This document shows positions 54,064-62,481 of a stretch of DNA of 64,000 nucleotides, in pieces (position 1 is the stretch's first letter; each line of letters begins with the position of its first letter). Below the pieces are notes generated by a model. It was not told the DNA's origin and did not search any database. It worked only from the letters and a program-made list of their open reading frames with translations. Origin of the DNA: Flavonifractor porci (GTDB lineage Bacteria > Bacillota > Clostridia > Oscillospirales > Oscillospiraceae); assembly GCF_037572415.1 (NCBI RefSeq), contig NZ_JBBHLB010000016.1:1-64000 (forward strand), read 5' to 3'. The translations under genes were made by a program, and so were the position numbers.

Positions 54064-54094
54064 AGGGTATACCCTCTACCAGGTGCAAAGTCAA
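54064..54094 (-). promoter_or_regulatory. MerR operon promoter with palindrome
   Basis: Minus strand TTGACT (54094-54089), 17 bases, TATACC (54071-54066). A perfect 12-base palindrome AGGGTATACCCT (54064-54075) covers the -10, a likely operator for the MerR protein. Confidence 0.6.
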
Positions 54095-54163
54095 GAAAAA
54101 AATACGATGTTGTACATATTCCCACGGCTGACGGACATAATGGAGGGAAAGGAGGCGCGTACC

Positions 54164-54607
54164 ATGGACATGACCAATGAGGAGTACAGCCGCTATGTGG
54201 CCGGGATGGCAAAGCCCTCTCCCCTGTGGAAGGATCTGATCTGGGCCTTTCTGGTGGGCGGTTTGATCTGTACCCTGGGACAGGGTTTGAGCGACCTGTA
54301 CCAGAGCTGGGGGGTCGATAAGACCGACGCGGGGACGGCGGTGTCCGTCACGCTGATTTTCCTTTCCGCCTTTTTCACCGCCCTGGGGTGGTTTGACAAG
54401 CTGGCCCAGCACGCCGGAGCAGGTACCCTGGTGCCCATCACCGGCTTTGCCAACGCGGTAGCCTCTCCCGCTCTGGAATTCAAAAATGAGGGATTGGTGC
54501 TGGGGGTAGGCGCCCGGATGTTTATCATTGCCGGGCCGGTTATCGTCTACGGCCTGGTGGCCAGCGTGATCTACGGGATGATCCTGGTGCTTCTGGGTTA
54601 TGGCTAA
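54164..54607 (+). CDS. spoVAC: Stage V sporulation protein AC
   Basis: 147 residues with about four membrane helices and the family pattern KPSPLWKDLIWAFLVGGLICTLGQ and GAGTLVPITGFANAV. SpoVA proteins move Ca-dipicolinate into the forespore. ATG at 54164 has AAAGGAGG upstream. It is alone: no spoVAD or spoVAE is next to it, unlike the usual spoVACDE order. Confidence 0.9.
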   Translation: MDMTNEEYSRYVAGMAKPSPLWKDLIWAFLVGGLICTLGQGLSDLYQSWGVDKTDAGTAVSVTLIFLSAFFTALGWFDKLAQHAGAGTLVPITGFANAVASPALEFKNEGLVLGVGARMFIIAGPVIVYGLVASVIYGMILVLLGYG

Positions 54608-54666
54608 TCTGCTACAAGGCGGCAAAAGGGAGAAATAAAAAATAGTATAAAACAAACAAAAAAGAC

Positions 54667-54695
54667 TTGACAAACGGCATACCGAATAGTATACT
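54667..54695 (+). promoter_or_regulatory. Strong sigma-A promoter of the ncRNA
   Basis: TTGACA, 17 bases, TATACT (54690-54695). Confidence 0.85.
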
Positions 54696-54701
54696 AAAGC
54701 C

Positions 54702-55030
54702 AGAAAGAAAGAGGTGAACCCAATGGGCTAGTAAAGTCCAAATCATCAAAGCCTCAACGCAAAAGGAAAAGGAACGGTTCGTTTTAGGCAACACGTGTTC
54801 CCAACAAACTCATTGAAGCGAGGAGACCCGGAAACCTCAGATGCGAAGTTCGCTGAAGACGGAAATCAGGGTAGTACGTTGCAGGAGACAGTGATCCAGG
54901 CGAATCCCAAAACCGAGTCCTTCCCAATGCGTGGCAAATCTATAGAAAGTAGAGGTAGACCAAGTGATTGAACCCCAGATCGAAAAGTAGCCCCCCGGTC
55001 ACGATGGATGGCCGGGGGGTTGTGCTGTTT
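54702..55030 (+). ncRNA. Structured non-coding RNA, ~320 nt (raiA-motif candidate)
   Basis: A strong promoter and an intrinsic terminator (CCCCCCGG / CCGGGGGG, 54991-55019) bound 300 bases with no useful reading frame. Visible paired parts include CCCAATGGG, GGAAC/GTTCC, GAGG/CCTC around a purine-rich loop, and GCGAAGTTCGC. The purine-rich single-stranded pieces are typical of conserved structured RNAs. Size and clostridial setting make the raiA motif one candidate, but I cannot confirm it without a covariance-model search. Confidence 0.65.
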
Positions 55031-55055
55031 CTGGGTAAAATGTGGTAAACCTCTC

Positions 55056-55100
55056 AATATAAATTGTCCCCCCGGCATTACCGGGGGGACAATTTATATT
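55056..55100. terminator. 20-bp perfect stem, bidirectional terminator
   Basis: 55056-55075 pairs fully with 55081-55100 across a five-base loop, with A/T-rich outer ends. Confidence 0.75.
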
Positions 55101-55109
55101 TCTGGGAAT

Positions 55110-55335
55110 TTAGCGCAGCACGGCACCCAGTTCCTTCTCCAGGGCGGTCAAGATGCTCTTCACGTCCTCATCGGCCATTCCCTCAAACGCTTTGCGTTTG
55201 AGGGGCCCATGGGCAGATTAAATTTGCGCGGCGGAAGTAAATTCCGCCTTGCGCCAAGGTCCCGGCCGTAGCCGGGACACTTGTACATGCTGCCGCGCGG
55301 ACCCCGCTGTGCGGGGACGAGGAGGCCGAATAACC
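55110..55335 (-). repeat. pheT tail copy A plus 159-bp hairpin element
   Basis: 55110-55176 is a 67-base copy of the pheT end with four or five mostly silent differences and TAA in place of TGA. 55177-55335 is the 159-base element with stems CCTCAAACGC/GCGTTTGAGG, GGCGGAA/TTCCGCC, GTCCCGGC/GCCGGGAC and CCCCGC/GCGGGG. It is the more diverged of two tandem units. Confidence 0.9.
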
Positions 55336-55561
55336 TCAGCGCAGCACAGCACCCAGTTCCTTCTCCAGGGTGGTCAAGATGCTCTTCACGTCCTCATCGG
55401 CCATTCCCTCAAACGCTTTGCGTTTGAGGGGCCCATGGGCAGATTAAATTTGCGCGGCGGAAGTAAATTCCGCCTTGCGCCAAGGTCCCGGCCGTAGCCG
55501 GGACACTTGTACGTGCTGCCGCGCGGACCCCGCTGTGCGGGGACGAGGAGGCCGAATAACC
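55336..55561 (-). repeat. pheT tail copy B plus 159-bp hairpin element
   Basis: A second unit, 226 bases like copy A. The tail (55336-55402) differs from the real pheT end at one base. The hairpin part is almost identical to copy A. In each unit the tail reads as ATG followed by 21 codons (MADEDVKSILTTLEKELGAV) right after the first stem. Confidence 0.9.
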
Positions 55562-58252
55562 TCAGCGCAGTACAGCACCCAGTTCCTTCTCCAGGGTGGT
55601 CAAGATGCTCTTCACGTCCTCATCGGCCTCCTCGCTGGTGAGGGAGCGGTCGTCGGCCCGGAGGACCAGGTTGAAGGCCACGGACTTCTTGCCTTCGTCC
55701 ACGCCCTTGCCGCGGTAGATGTCGAAGAGCTTGCACTCCTTCAGCAGGCCCTTGGCTCCCTTGCGGATGCAGGCCTCCAGAGCGCCTACGGTCACTGCCT
55801 CATCGCACACCACGGCGATGTCGCGGGTGAGGTTGGGGAACTTGGGCAGGGGCACGTACTCAGGATCGGCGCCCTCGGCGGCCATGAGTGCGTTCAGCTC
55901 CAGTTCAGCGCAGTAGAACTGAGCGTCCACCCCGTAGTTCTGAGCCACCAGGGGATGGACCTGCCCCAGCACACCGATGCGCTGGTTGCTGGCGTACACA
56001 TCAGCCACCCGACCGGGGTGATAGGAGGGATTGGTCACGCTGGGGACCTCGAAGTGGACGTCCCCGGCCCGCAGGTCCTTGAGAATGGCCTCCACGCAGC
56101 CCTTGAGGGCGTAGAAGTCCATATCGCTGCCATAGGCGCCCATGGACAGCACCTTGTTCTCCACGGCCAGACCGTCCTCGCCGCCGGGCAGGTAGATGCG
56201 GCCTACCTCATAGAGGCGTACGTTCTGGTTGCGGTAGTTGTAGTTCCGGGTCAGGATCTCCAGCATGGAGGGCAGCACGGTGGTACGCATGATGGAGGTA
56301 TCCTCGCCCAGGGGGTTGAGGATCTTGAGGGACTGGCGGCGGGCATCGTCGGCCTCCCAGCGGATCTTGTCATAGCAGGTGGGGGAGATGAAGGAGTAGG
56401 TGATGATCTCGTCATATCCCATGGCCCGACAGAGAGAACCCAGCTGGCGCTCCAGCTTCTCCTCCACAGAGAAACCGCCCAGGGTGGTCTGGCCCCGCAT
56501 GAGGGTGATGGGGATGTTGTTGTATCCGTGGAACCGGGCCACTTCCTCGGCCAGGTCGGCCATGCCGATCACGTCGCCGCGCCAGGAGGGTACGGTGACC
56601 TGATCGCCTTCCACCTGGAAGTTCAGCTTCTTCAGGATGGACACCATCTCGCTCTCGGTGATGTCGGTGCCCAGCAGGCCGTTGATCTTCTCCGGCTCCA
56701 GCTTGAGGACACGGGGCTGGGGCACGTAGTTGAGGATGTCAATGGTACCGTCCAGCACCTCGCCGGCGCCCAGCAGCTCTACCAGCTCGCAGGCGCGGTT
56801 GACGGCGGGCAGGGTGTTCAGGGGGTCCAGACCCTTCTCGAACTTGGCGGAGGCCTCGGTACGCATACCCAGGGCCAGGGCGCCCTTGCGGATGCAGGTG
56901 CCGTCGAAGCAGGCGGACTCAAAGACCACGTCCACGGTGTCGTCCACGATCTCGCTGTTCTCGCCGCCCATGATGCCGGCAAGGCCCACGGCCCGGTTCT
57001 CGTCGGCAATGACCAGATGGTTGGCGTTGAGCTTGCGCACCTGACCGTCCAGGGTGGTGAGCTCCTCGCCCTCCACAGCACGGCGGACGATGATCTTGCC
57101 GCCGGTCACATAACGGTAGTCAAAAGCGTGCATGGGCTGGCCATACTCCAGCATGACATAGTTGGTGATGTCCACGATGTTGTTAATGGGACGCACACCC
57201 ATGGCACGCAGCCGTTCCCGCATCCACTTGGGGGAGGGGGCGATCTTCACGTTGCGCACCATCCGGGCGGTGTAGCGGGGGCACAGATCGGAAGCCGGAG
57301 TCTCCACATCGAGCAGCTCCATCAGGCTGCCGTTCCCGCCGCCCTTGACCACAGGCTCGTGAAGAGTGAGGGGGGCGTCGAAGGTAGCGGCGGCCTCCCG
57401 GGCCAGACCGATGACGGACAGGCAGTCGGGGCGGTTGGGGGTGATCTCAAACTCTACCACATGGTCGTCCAAACCGATGACCGGCTTGATGTCGTCGCCG
57501 GGCTTGCAGTCCTCGTTCAGCACGAAAATACCGTCGGGGATGCAGTGGGGGAACTCGGCCTGCTGGGCGTGGAGATCCTCCAGGGTGCAGATGCTATTGC
57601 TTTTGGTGTTGTAGGCCACCAGGTCCTCCTCGTGGAGGTTGGGGCAGGCGGTGGAGACGGTAGCAGTGCCGTCGCCGGTATCCAGAGCGATGTCATAGGT
57701 GGAATAGCCGGTGGTGGTGACGCCGGTCACCTTGGCGCACACCACGGGGCCATAGATCTTGTGGCCGGGCTGGATGTCGGCAGGGATGGAGGGCTTGTCC
57801 TTGTCCAGGGGGTGATAGTCACCCAGAATGGCGGCGGGGACGATGGCAGCGTAGGGGAAGTCGCGGGTGTCCAGACCCAGTTCCGCCAGGCCGCAGAACA
57901 TACCGTTGGACACCGCGCCGCGCAGCTTACCCTTCTGGATCTTTACGCCGCCGGGCAGGGTGGACTTGTGGAGGGCCACCGGCATCAGGTCGCCAGGATG
58001 GATGTTCCAGGCGCCGGTGACGATTTGGATGGGCTCGTCCTGCGCCGCGTCCACCTGACAGATCCACATATGATCGGAATCGGGGTGGCGCTCCATGGAA
58101 AGCAGGCGGCCCACCACCACGTTGGAGATCTCCTCTCCCAGGTCGTGGGTCAGCTCCACCTTGGAGCCGGACAAGGTCATGGCCTCGGCAAATTCCTTGT
58201 CGTCGGCAGTCACAGTGACAAATTCATTTAACCATTTTCTGCTCAGATTCAT
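55562..58252 (-). CDS. pheT: Phenylalanyl-tRNA synthetase beta subunit
   Basis: 896 residues, about 90-100 longer than the usual ~800. The N-terminal tRNA-binding domain (EMAP-like, about 40-130), B3/B4 editing domain, B5, catalytic-like core and C-terminal anticodon-binding domain are recognisable. The extra length lies at about residues 131-238, between the EMAP domain and the normal continuation (VVEFEITPNRPDCL). It forms an alpha2-beta2 enzyme with PheS. Its 3' end is copied twice downstream. Confidence 0.95.
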   Translation of the reverse strand: MNLSRKWLNEFVTVTADDKEFAEAMTLSGSKVELTHDLGEEISNVVVGRLLSMERHPDSDHMWICQVDAAQDEPIQIVTGAWNIHPGDLMPVALHKSTLPGGVKIQKGKLRGAVSNGMFCGLAELGLDTRDFPYAAIVPAAILGDYHPLDKDKPSIPADIQPGHKIYGPVVCAKVTGVTTTGYSTYDIALDTGDGTATVSTACPNLHEEDLVAYNTKSNSICTLEDLHAQQAEFPHCIPDGIFVLNEDCKPGDDIKPVIGLDDHVVEFEITPNRPDCLSVIGLAREAAATFDAPLTLHEPVVKGGGNGSLMELLDVETPASDLCPRYTARMVRNVKIAPSPKWMRERLRAMGVRPINNIVDITNYVMLEYGQPMHAFDYRYVTGGKIIVRRAVEGEELTTLDGQVRKLNANHLVIADENRAVGLAGIMGGENSEIVDDTVDVVFESACFDGTCIRKGALALGMRTEASAKFEKGLDPLNTLPAVNRACELVELLGAGEVLDGTIDILNYVPQPRVLKLEPEKINGLLGTDITESEMVSILKKLNFQVEGDQVTVPSWRGDVIGMADLAEEVARFHGYNNIPITLMRGQTTLGGFSVEEKLERQLGSLCRAMGYDEIITYSFISPTCYDKIRWEADDARRQSLKILNPLGEDTSIMRTTVLPSMLEILTRNYNYRNQNVRLYEVGRIYLPGGEDGLAVENKVLSMGAYGSDMDFYALKGCVEAILKDLRAGDVHFEVPSVTNPSYHPGRVADVYASNQRIGVLGQVHPLVAQNYGVDAQFYCAELELNALMAAEGADPEYVPLPKFPNLTRDIAVVCDEAVTVGALEACIRKGAKGLLKECKLFDIYRGKGVDEGKKSVAFNLVLRADDRSLTSEEADEDVKSILTTLEKELGAVLR

Positions 58253-58269
58253 TGCTTTACACCCCTTTC

Positions 58270-59295
58270 TCAGAACTGCTCCAGGAACCGCACGTCGTTT
58301 TCAAAGATGAGTCGCAGGTCGGCGATCTTGAACCGGCGCATGGCCGTACGCTCCAGGCCGATGCCAAAGGCCCAGCCGGAGTATACGTTGGGGTCGATGC
58401 CGCTCATCTCCAGCACACGGGGGTGGATCATGCCCGCGCCCAGCAGCTCGATCCAGCCCTCGCCCTTACAGGTGGGGCAGCCCACGCCGCCGCACTTGTG
58501 GCACTGGACGTCCATCTCGCAGGAGGGCTCGGTAAAGGGGAAGTGGTGGGGACGGAACCGGGTCTTGGTGCCCTTGCCGTACAGCTGCTCCACCACGGTG
58601 TTCAGAGTGCCCTTCAGGTCGGCCATGGTGACGCCTTTGTCGATGACCATGCCCTCCACCTGATGGAACATGGGGGAGTGGGTGGCGTCCACCTCGTCCT
58701 TGCGGTACACACGGCCGGGGGCGATGATGCGGATGGGCAGTTCCATGGTGTCCATGGCCCGGACCTGCATGGGGGAGGTCTGGGAACGGAGCATCACACG
58801 GCTGTCCTCGTCAAAGTAGAAGGTGTCCGACCAGTCGCGGGAGGGGTGGCCCTCCTCGGCGTTGAGGCGGTCAAAGTTCAGCTTGGCCAGCTCCACCTCG
58901 GGGCCGTCCAGCACAGTGAAGCCCATGCCGATGAAGATCTCCTTGATCTCATCCAGGGCGATATACATGGGGTGGCGGTGGCCGGTCTTGACAGCCTTGC
59001 CGGGGACGGTGATGTCCAGGGCCTCAGCCTTCAGCTGGTCCTCCAGGGCCTTGGCCTCCAGTTCCTTGCCCTTGGCCTCCAGGGCGTGCTCCAGGGCGGA
59101 GCGGACCTCGTTGGCCAGCTGACCCATGGCGGGACGCTCCTCGGCGGACAGCTTGCCCATCATTTTCAGAACGGCAGTGAGTTCACCCTTCTTACCCAGG
59201 TACTTCACCCGCAGGGCGTCCAGCTCCTGAGCATTGCCGGCGCCGTCCAGTGCGGCCAGTGCTTCCCGGCGTATGGTTTCCAGTGTTTCCTTCAT
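58270..59295 (-). CDS. pheS: Phenylalanyl-tRNA synthetase alpha subunit
   Basis: 341 residues from ATG 59295 (MKETLETIRREALAAL), AAAAGGAG upstream. An N-terminal coiled coil and the class II core with HPMYIALDEIKEIFIGMGF and FRPHHFPFTEPS are typical. A CHKCGGVGCPTCKGEG zinc-like insert is present, as in some Firmicutes. It is 17 bases before pheT, one operon under T-box control. Confidence 0.97.
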   Translation of the reverse strand: MKETLETIRREALAALDGAGNAQELDALRVKYLGKKGELTAVLKMMGKLSAEERPAMGQLANEVRSALEHALEAKGKELEAKALEDQLKAEALDITVPGKAVKTGHRHPMYIALDEIKEIFIGMGFTVLDGPEVELAKLNFDRLNAEEGHPSRDWSDTFYFDEDSRVMLRSQTSPMQVRAMDTMELPIRIIAPGRVYRKDEVDATHSPMFHQVEGMVIDKGVTMADLKGTLNTVVEQLYGKGTKTRFRPHHFPFTEPSCEMDVQCHKCGGVGCPTCKGEGWIELLGAGMIHPRVLEMSGIDPNVYSGWAFGIGLERTAMRRFKIADLRLIFENDVRFLEQF

Positions 59296-59328
59296 ATTCG
59301 CAGCTCCTTTTGCAGTGATACGATTTGT

Positions 59329-59564
59329 AAACAAAAAAGCCTTCCATCCCAATCCATTGGGACGAAAGGCAAACCTTCCGCGGTACCACCCGCAATTCCC
59401 GCACGCGGCGGGCACTTTGGCCCCGGTAACGTGGGGCGAATCCGTCCCTGTCTCCAGGGCCGCTCCAGGACGAACCGAACGGGCCAACCCCACATCCGCT
59501 TTCAGCCGGTGACGGACGCTCTCTGCCGGGCGGGGGACCGCTCTTTTTCCCTTCTTCGCAAGTA
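59329..59564 (-). ncRNA. T-box leader (tRNA-Phe sensing) of pheST
   Basis: The T-box sequence GCGGGTGGTACCGCGG lies at about 59378-59393 (minus strand); a terminator stem GCCTTTCGTCCCAATGG / TTGGGATGGAAGGC with T-run follows. TTC triplets on the 3' side of stem I fit a Phe specifier. Confidence 0.93.
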
Positions 59565-59570
59565 ACATTA

Positions 59571-59599
59571 TTTATAGCACAGTTTGACAGAAAGTGCAA
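59571..59599 (-). promoter_or_regulatory. Promoter of the pheST T-box transcript
   Basis: Minus strand TTGCAC (59599-59594), 17 bases, TATAAA (59576-59571). Confidence 0.55.
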
Positions 59600-59607
59600 G
59601 ATTAAAA

Positions 59608-59636
59608 TTGACGGAACGGGGCAGACAGCATATAAT
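59608..59636 (+). promoter_or_regulatory. Promoter of the nnr gene
   Basis: TTGACG, 17 bases, TATAAT. It is back to back with the pheST promoter. Confidence 0.8.
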
Positions 59637-59676
59637 GGGTCTGCCTGAAAGAAAGAACCAAAGAACAGGAGTGTGG

Positions 59677-61212
59677 ATGAGTATGCGGATCGCCACAGCG
59701 CAGCAGATGCGGGAGACCGACCGGATCGCCATTCAGGAGCGGGGGATTTCCTCCACCGACCTGATGGAGCGGGCAGCGGCGGCTCTGGCCGAGGAGGTCA
59801 TGAACCTGGCGGGAGACTGCGCCGGACGGGTGGTGTGCTTCTGCGGACCGGGTAATAACGGCGGCGACGGCGTGGCCTGCGCCCGGCAGCTGCTGGAGGC
59901 GGGATTTGAAGTGCGGTGTATCCTGGTGGGCAGCCGGGAGAAGATGACCCAGGATACCAGAGCCATGGAGGCCCGCCTGGCGGCGGCAGGGGGGAAGCTG
60001 GAGCCCTTCCAGCCAGACGATGCTTCTTTTGCAGCCTGGTGCCTGGAGGCCAGTGTGATGGTGGACGCCCTCTTCGGCGTCGGCTTGAACAGCGAGGTGC
60101 GGGGAGACGCCCTTACCGCCATTCATATGATGAATACCTGTGCCATTCCAGTGGTATCGGCTGACATTCCCAGCGGGGTGGATACTGACACCGGCCGGGT
60201 GCTGGGGGCGGCGGTACGGGCTGCCCGTACTGTCACCTTTACCATGCCCAAGGCAGGTCACTATGTGGGCAAAGGGGGACTGTGTACCGGCGAACTGACG
60301 GTGGCTGATATTGGGATTCCCAAGGACCTGGTGGATGCTCTGGATTGCCCGGTGAGTACCGTGGAGGCCGTTGAGGTGAAGCTGCCCCGCCGGTCCCGGG
60401 ACGCCCATAAAGGAGACTTTGGGCGGTGCGCCATTTTGGGCGGCAGTGTGGGCTATACCGGGGCTCCGGTGCTGGCGGCACAGGCCGCGGTACGCTCTGG
60501 CGCGGGGTTGGTATCGGTGGGGGTGCCTACCCCCATTTGGGCGGTAGCCGCCGCAAAGCTGGACGAGGCCATGCCCTATCCCCTGCCGGCAGGCAAGGAG
60601 GGGCAGCTGTCTTTGGAGGCTGGAGAGGTGATCCATCATAAGCTGGCGGGCTATGGTGTATGCCTCATCGGCCCTGGCTTGGGCCGGGGAAACGGCGTGG
60701 CGGCCGTGGTACGCCACCTGCTGCATGAGATCCATATCCCTGTCATTTTGGATGCCGACGGCATAAACGCTTTGACGGGACATATAGATGTACTGGACGC
60801 CCGGCAGGGCCTTCACACGGTGCTCACTCCCCACGACGGGGAGTTTGCCCGGCTGGGAGGCGATCTGTCCGACGGAGACCGTCTGGGAGCAGCCCGGCGC
60901 TTTGCCATGGAACACACCTGCTGTCTGGTGCTCAAGGGCCACCGCACCATCACCGCCTTCCCTGACGGTACTGCCTACATCAACACCACCGGCAATCCCG
61001 GTATGGCCAAGGGAGGCAGCGGCGATGTGCTGGCGGGAGTGATCCTCTCCCTGCTGGGACAGGGCCTGCCCGCCCGGCAGGCCGTGCCTATGGCGGTGTG
61101 GCTCCACGGCGCGGCCGGTGATCTGTGTGCCCGGGAGATCGGAGAGTACGGCATGACGCCTACCGACGTGGTGGCAGCTCTGCCCCGGGTGATCAAGGAA
61201 TCTGTGGAATAA
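59677..61212 (+). CDS. nnr: Bifunctional NAD(P)H-hydrate epimerase / ADP-dependent dehydratase
   Basis: 511 residues. The N-terminal YjeF epimerase domain (CGPGNNGGDGVACARQL, SADIPSGVDTDTG) and the C-terminal ribokinase-like dehydratase domain (LDADGINALTG, LTPHDGEFARL, GNPGMAKGGSGDVLAG) are both complete. It repairs hydrated NADH/NADPH. ATG 59677 is five bases from AGGAG; ATG 59683 is an alternative. Its own promoter lies 41 bases upstream. Confidence 0.95.
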   Translation: MSMRIATAQQMRETDRIAIQERGISSTDLMERAAAALAEEVMNLAGDCAGRVVCFCGPGNNGGDGVACARQLLEAGFEVRCILVGSREKMTQDTRAMEARLAAAGGKLEPFQPDDASFAAWCLEASVMVDALFGVGLNSEVRGDALTAIHMMNTCAIPVVSADIPSGVDTDTGRVLGAAVRAARTVTFTMPKAGHYVGKGGLCTGELTVADIGIPKDLVDALDCPVSTVEAVEVKLPRRSRDAHKGDFGRCAILGGSVGYTGAPVLAAQAAVRSGAGLVSVGVPTPIWAVAAAKLDEAMPYPLPAGKEGQLSLEAGEVIHHKLAGYGVCLIGPGLGRGNGVAAVVRHLLHEIHIPVILDADGINALTGHIDVLDARQGLHTVLTPHDGEFARLGGDLSDGDRLGAARRFAMEHTCCLVLKGHRTITAFPDGTAYINTTGNPGMAKGGSGDVLAGVILSLLGQGLPARQAVPMAVWLHGAAGDLCAREIGEYGMTPTDVVAALPRVIKESVE

Positions 61213-61236
61213 TAGTGGAATAAAGGGGGAGACGGA

Positions 61237-61836
61237 GTGCGCCGCCGATTTGGTTCGTGCGTACTGACGATAACCCTGTGCCTGGCTCTGGCCGCCTGCG
61301 GCGGCGGAGTTACCGGCGCAGAACAGCTGGCACTGGATATCCGGGGCGAATATCTGGCCATGGAGGGCTGTGCCGCCCAACTAACCGTGACCGCCGACTA
61401 CGGACAGCGGGTCTATGAGTACGGGTTGGATCTGGAGTACCGGTGGGAAGGGGAGAGCGTACTCACCGTTACCAGCCCAGACGCCGTGGCTGGAGTGACC
61501 GCCCGGCTGAAGGACGGCAGCGGATATCTGGAATACGACGGGGTGTGGGTTGAGACCGGCCCCCTGGACGACAGCGGCATGAGTCCCATGGACGCGGTTC
61601 CCGTTTTGCTGCGCTACGCTGCCCAGGGCTTTATAGCCGAGTGTGCCATGGAGGAGACCGGAGAGGGACAGGTCCTGCGGATGATCTGCCGGGACCCGGA
61701 AGGTCAGGCGGGGGAAGGGGAGGAATGCTCCCTCTGGTTTGATCCGGCCAGCCACGCCCTTCTTCGGGGAGAGTTGTCCCAGGATGGCTTTACCGTGATC
61801 CGGTGCGACTTTTCTGGTTTTGAAAGGATAGAATAA
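61237..61836 (+). CDS. Hypothetical lipoprotein
   Basis: 199 residues from GTG 61237 with GGGGGAG upstream. Lipobox LALAAC (Cys about 20) is followed by a beta-rich domain (LTVTADYGQRVYEYGLDLEY) that resembles LolA-like or germination-type lipoproteins in outline. Function unknown. It lies 24 bases after nnr and before a terminator, so it is probably cotranscribed. Confidence 0.7.
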   Translation: MRRRFGSCVLTITLCLALAACGGGVTGAEQLALDIRGEYLAMEGCAAQLTVTADYGQRVYEYGLDLEYRWEGESVLTVTSPDAVAGVTARLKDGSGYLEYDGVWVETGPLDDSGMSPMDAVPVLLRYAAQGFIAECAMEETGEGQVLRMICRDPEGQAGEGEECSLWFDPASHALLRGELSQDGFTVIRCDFSGFERIE

Positions 61837-61837
61837 G

Positions 61838-61872
61838 TACAGCGGGGTGCTGCCAGGCAGCACCCCGCTGTA
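61838..61872. terminator. Bidirectional intrinsic terminator
   Basis: TACAGCGGGGTGCTGCC pairs with 61856-61872; it separates the convergent lipoprotein and coiled-coil genes. Confidence 0.8.
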
Positions 61873-62208
61873 TTAAAATGCGATGGTGTCGTTGTCGTCG
61901 TCGGAGTCGGCCTGAGCGACTTCCTGCTCCAGGTCGTCCAGTTCCGCCAGGCGGCGGCGCAGCTCTTCCCGCTGCTGGGCGTTCATCTGGCTGACGTGCC
62001 GGTCGAACTGTTCCTCCCGGCGGCGCTGAGCCTCCTCCTGGCATTTGCGCTGGAGTTCGGCCCCATGCTTGCGGCCTTCCTCCACCGCGGCGGCACCCTT
62101 CTCTACCAGAAACTTGCCGGCCTTGCCCTTCTGTTCGGCAGCCAGAGCCACCAGGCCTACGCCGGCCAGGCCTACATCGGCGAATACCTTTCCTACATCT
62201 TCCATCAT
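61873..62208 (-). CDS. Small coiled-coil protein
   Basis: 111 residues. A Gly/Ala-rich N-terminus (VFADVGLAGVGLVALAAEQ) is followed by a long charged coiled coil (GAELQRKCQEEAQRRREEQF to RRRLAELDDLEQEV) and an acidic tail. No family recognised; the shape recalls phasin-like or envelope-associated helpers. ATG 62208 has AAAGGAGG seven bases upstream. Confidence 0.65.
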   Translation of the reverse strand: MMEDVGKVFADVGLAGVGLVALAAEQKGKAGKFLVEKGAAAVEEGRKHGAELQRKCQEEAQRRREEQFDRHVSQMNAQQREELRRRLAELDDLEQEVAQADSDDDNDTIAF

Positions 62209-62363
62209 GGAACAAACCTCCTTTGATCCCGTCTGATACAGGGGGCGGGAGCTTGGTGTGAAAACTATTTCTATGCCTATAGTATATCCGGAAGCAGGAA
62301 AAATGTCTTGGAAATTGTATGAACATTAGATGAAAAATCCATGAAAGACCGTCCGGTTTGGGG

Positions 62364-62392
62364 TTGTGACCGGCGGGGCGGCGTAGTATAAT
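62364..62392 (+). promoter_or_regulatory. Promoter of alr
   Basis: TTGTGA, 17 bases, TATAAT. Transcription would start at about 62399. Confidence 0.65.
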
Positions 62393-62400
62393 AAGGACCA

Positions 62401-62469
62401 ATGAACTGCCCTTCGGCTGGTTTATTGTGTCCGCCGCCCGGCGGCGGGCATTTTTGTATCTCAAGGTAA
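62401..62469 (+). promoter_or_regulatory. alr leader: 22-codon frame overlapping a terminator-like stem
   Basis: An ATG two or three bases from the expected transcript start opens MNCPSAGLLCPPPGGGHFC and onward, ending 12 bases before alr. Its PPPGGG codons fall in a stem CCGCCGC / GCGGCGG (62431-62447) that is followed by CATTTTT. Confidence 0.35.
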
Positions 62470-62481
62470 AGAGGAAAACAG

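Noticed and set aside
55110..55561. CRISPR array at the pheT repeats
   Set aside because: Only two units, 226 bases each, with gene-tail copies and many different stems; no short repeat-spacer periodicity and no cas genes.
55475..58231. 918-codon plus-strand frame opposite pheT
   Set aside because: Shadow of pheT; the Gly/Val/His-rich protein has no domain and no ribosome site.
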